Positions 6,200 through 7,972 of a stretch of DNA of 7,972 nt are shown one piece after another. The position numbers and the translations under genes are program-made. Numbering within the stretch: position 1 is the first letter of the stretch; each line of letters starts with the position of its first letter. The notes under the pieces are model-generated. The model did not search any database, had not been told where the DNA came from, and saw nothing but the letters and a program-made list of their open reading frames with translations. Origin of the DNA: CAYRFQ01 sp964423615 (lineage in GTDB: Bacteria > Planctomycetota > Planctomycetia > Gemmatales > Gemmataceae). The stretch is taken from NCBI GenBank assembly GCA_964423615.1, contig CAYRFQ010000179.1, forward strand, positions 1 to 7,972, in the 5' to 3' direction.

Positions 6200-7480
6200 A
6201 TGACGATTGTATCCAACCTAGCACTGATCGACGTTCTCCGGCAGACGCACCTGTTGTCGCCAGAGCAGATCGACACGGTGCTCCAGCAGAAGCCGGGGCG
6301 CCTCATCGATGCCCGCGCGCTTGTGCGTATCATGATGCAACGCGGGTGGCTCACCGTCTACCAAAGCAATCAACTCCTCGCGGGACGTGGTTTAGACTTG
6401 GTCGTGGGGAACTACCACATTCTCGACCGCCTCGGCCAAGGTGGCCAAAGCACCGTGTTTAAAGCAAGACACACCGAAACGAGTTCCGTCGTTGCCCTGA
6501 AAGTCATCCGTTCCGAACTCCTATTCACTCCCGAAGCATCGGAGCAGTTCGTCCACGAAATGCAGGCCATGTTCACGTTGGAGCACCCGAACGTGGTTCA
6601 GTGCTACGACGTGGGAGAGTTCGGAGACACTTTTTATTGTGCGTTGGAGTATGTCGAAGGAACAGACCTGGGGAAATACGTCCGCCTCGCTGGTGCCTTG
6701 CCGACCGTCGAGGCTTGCGAATACATTCGCCAAACTGCTCTTGGACTCCAACACGCCCACGAGCGAAATTTGATTCATCGTGACATCAAGCCGGTCAACC
6801 TGTATTTGACCGGAGAGGCCGTGCTGCCAACGAAAGCCCAGGCCACGAACTCGACACTTCGAGTCGGATCGACAGTCAAGATTTTGGACTGGGGACTTGC
6901 CTCCCTACGGCCCCCGAACCCCGATGCGGACCTGAGCGACTCCCACACCAATACGAAGGCCTTGATCGGGACGGCCGACTACCTCTCGCCCGAGCAAGCA
7001 ATGAATCCGGACACGGTCGATATCCGTGGGGACATCTACAGCCTCGGATGCACGTTTTATTATTTGCTCACCGGCGACCCACCGTTCCCCAACGGAACGG
7101 CCATGAAAAAAATCTTACGGCACCAAAAAGAAGACCCCGTCCCGATCGACGAAATTCGACCGGACTTGCCTCTGGGTATGGCACCGATCATTCGCCGCAT
7201 GATGGCCAAGAAGCCCGAAGACCGTTATCAGACTCCGGCGGCCGTGGCCATGGCGTTGAAGCCGTTCTGTCGAGCCGACCGGTTCCTCCTCCCACGTTTG
7301 AATCGAGAAGCCAGACATCGACTGGGATTGGACGAGGACTCAAGCATCATCAACATGCCACTTCCTTCGGGCAACCTTCAAGACGAACTGTCCTCGCATT
7401 CGACGTTCAGCCCTCACGCCCATCACGATACACGTCACGCTGGATCAGACACGACGCCGCGTGGACAACGTTTGCGTTAG
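6200..7480 (+). CDS. Cytoplasmic serine/threonine protein kinase (Hanks type)
   Basis: The 426-residue protein phosphorylates Ser/Thr on unknown targets. Residues 1-71 form the N-terminal module common in Gemmata-like kinases, here RGWLTVYQSNQLLAGRG, leading into the kinase domain (about 72-355). The glycine loop is LGQGGQSTV (78-86) and the ATP lysine is K101. The helix-C Glu is probably E120, and the catalytic loop HRDIKPVN (193-200) has D195. The metal motif is DWG (230-232) instead of DFG. The activation end is GTADYLSPEQ (257-266), D278 follows, and R342 closes the fold, so all core residues are present. A longer than usual segment (201-226) separates the catalytic loop from DWG. The tail (356-426) is polar with a His-rich patch at 406-413. 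There is no membrane segment or sensor domain. The first in-frame ATG, 6200, was chosen; it lacks a strong Shine-Dalgarno sequence. Confidence 0.9.
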   Translation: MTIVSNLALIDVLRQTHLLSPEQIDTVLQQKPGRLIDARALVRIMMQRGWLTVYQSNQLLAGRGLDLVVGNYHILDRLGQGGQSTVFKARHTETSSVVALKVIRSELLFTPEASEQFVHEMQAMFTLEHPNVVQCYDVGEFGDTFYCALEYVEGTDLGKYVRLAGALPTVEACEYIRQTALGLQHAHERNLIHRDIKPVNLYLTGEAVLPTKAQATNSTLRVGSTVKILDWGLASLRPPNPDADLSDSHTNTKALIGTADYLSPEQAMNPDTVDIRGDIYSLGCTFYYLLTGDPPFPNGTAMKKILRHQKEDPVPIDEIRPDLPLGMAPIIRRMMAKKPEDRYQTPAAVAMALKPFCRADRFLLPRLNREARHRLGLDEDSSIINMPLPSGNLQDELSSHSTFSPHAHHDTRHAGSDTTPRGQRLR

Positions 7481-7507
7481 GTCGATCCCCAGGATCCCCG
7501 CGGTTCG

Positions 7508-7891
7508 TCAGTTCCCAACGATGGCAGAAACGGCACCGCTCGGATCCCGAATGACACAAATCTTTTGACTCCCCAGAGCCTTGGGGCCGTCGACGACCTC
7601 GCCGCCAAGTTCGAGGCATCGCTTCGCGCTTTCTTCGACGTCTTTGACTTGAATGTAGATGAGCCAAACGGGAGGCAAGTTGGCATTGGTCCCTCGAGCA
7701 TGACAGACCCCTGCCACACATTCGTTCGTTTCCGGCAAGCACATCTCGTAATCGTCGTACTCGCCGAGCGAACAAGCGCGAGGTGCCCACCCGGTGACCT
7801 CAGCGTAGAAGTCTTTGAGGCCCTCCGCGTCGGGGACCGTCAAATCTTGCCACACGATCGAACCAACCACGACCTTGTTGTCTTCCGTCAT
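7508..7891 (-). CDS. VOC (glyoxalase/bleomycin-resistance fold) family protein
   Basis: This 127-residue protein is of a length expected for two beta-alpha-beta-beta-beta modules. The first runs from VGSIVWQDLTVPDAEGLKDFY (about 9-62), with the family-like GVCHARG at 61-67. The second runs from WLIYIQVKDVEESAKRC (about 76-125), ending in the typical RDPSGA turn. It belongs to a subgroup of VOC proteins without assigned reactions. The canonical glyoxalase metal ligands are not obvious, so no substrate is proposed. An ATG three codons upstream (7900) is possible. GAGG at 7901-7904 touches that ATG but sits nine bases from the one at 7891, which favours the shorter form. It converges on the kinase gene, 27 bases away, with no clear terminator between. 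Confidence 0.85.
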   Translation of the reverse strand: MTEDNKVVVGSIVWQDLTVPDAEGLKDFYAEVTGWAPRACSLGEYDDYEMCLPETNECVAGVCHARGTNANLPPVWLIYIQVKDVEESAKRCLELGGEVVDGPKALGSQKICVIRDPSGAVSAIVGN

Positions 7892-7907
7892 TTCTTCCAT
7901 CCTCGAT

Positions 7908-7917
7908 AATTCGAATT
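7908..7917. promoter_or_regulatory. Perfect palindrome in the VOC gene leader
   Basis: AATTCGAATT is a perfect 10-bp palindrome a few bases upstream of the Shine-Dalgarno sequence of the minus-strand VOC gene. An operator role is possible, but a 10-bp AT-rich palindrome can arise by chance. No convincing -35/-10 pair was seen upstream of it. Confidence 0.2.
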
Positions 7918-7950
7918 GGGTGCAACCGCAGTTTTTGCCAGGAATGTTTC

Positions 7951-7970
7951 GGTGTCCGAGGGTGTCTGAG
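7951..7970. repeat. Tandem 10-bp duplication at the window edge
   Basis: GGTGTCCGAG is followed directly by GGTGTCTGAG, nine of ten bases identical. The next two bases (GG) would begin a third copy, but the window ends there. It may be the start of a longer tandem array or only a local duplication. Confidence 0.35.
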
Positions 7971-7972
7971 GG

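Noticed and set aside
1..7972. CRISPR array, tRNA, rRNA, insertion sequence or phage genes
   Set aside because: No regularly spaced repeats, no cloverleaf, no transposase or integrase motifs and no terminal inverted repeats with target duplications were seen.

Overview
The window looks like chromosomal DNA from a planctomycete, most probably a Gemmata-like (Gemmataceae) lineage. Three things point there. The first is a very long secreted protein with a PVC-type beta-propeller and a C-type heme domain. The second is a serine/threonine kinase whose N-terminal module ends in a Gly-Arg-Gly stretch leading directly into the kinase fold. The third is the scattered, mostly monocistronic layout with wide intergenic regions and a lone trpA. 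This placement is inference from protein families; no rRNA or other marker is present.

Layout from left to right. Positions 1-138 may hold the tail of an upstream plus-strand gene, weakly supported. Positions 139-377 are intergenic and end in a 14-bp leader hairpin and a good Shine-Dalgarno sequence. Positions 378-4637 encode a 1419-residue exported protein made of a signal peptide, ThuA-like domain, beta-propeller, HEAT-like helices, a CxxCH heme domain and a C-terminal beta-rich domain. Positions 4638-5025 are intergenic, with two tandem related hairpins, a REP-like palindromic repeat and a candidate sigma-70 promoter. Positions 5026-5826 are trpA. Positions 5827-6199 are intergenic, with a 7-4-7 direct repeat just upstream of a TATAGT box and a later cluster of three inverted repeats. 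Positions 6200-7480 encode a soluble serine/threonine protein kinase. Positions 7508-7891 on the minus strand encode a small VOC/glyoxalase-fold protein, convergent with the kinase. The right edge carries a 10-bp tandem duplication.

The four genes do not form an obvious pathway. The heme protein probably acts in the periplasm on an unknown, perhaps carbohydrate-derived, substrate. TrpA does the penultimate step of tryptophan synthesis in the cytoplasm, without trpB beside it. The kinase is a cytoplasmic regulator with no visible partner. The gaps between genes suggest separate transcription units. I found no mobile element, CRISPR array, tRNA or rRNA, and no clear new multi-gene system. The most interesting unexplained signals are non-coding: the trpA-kinase intergenic region and the tandem hairpins after the heme-protein gene.
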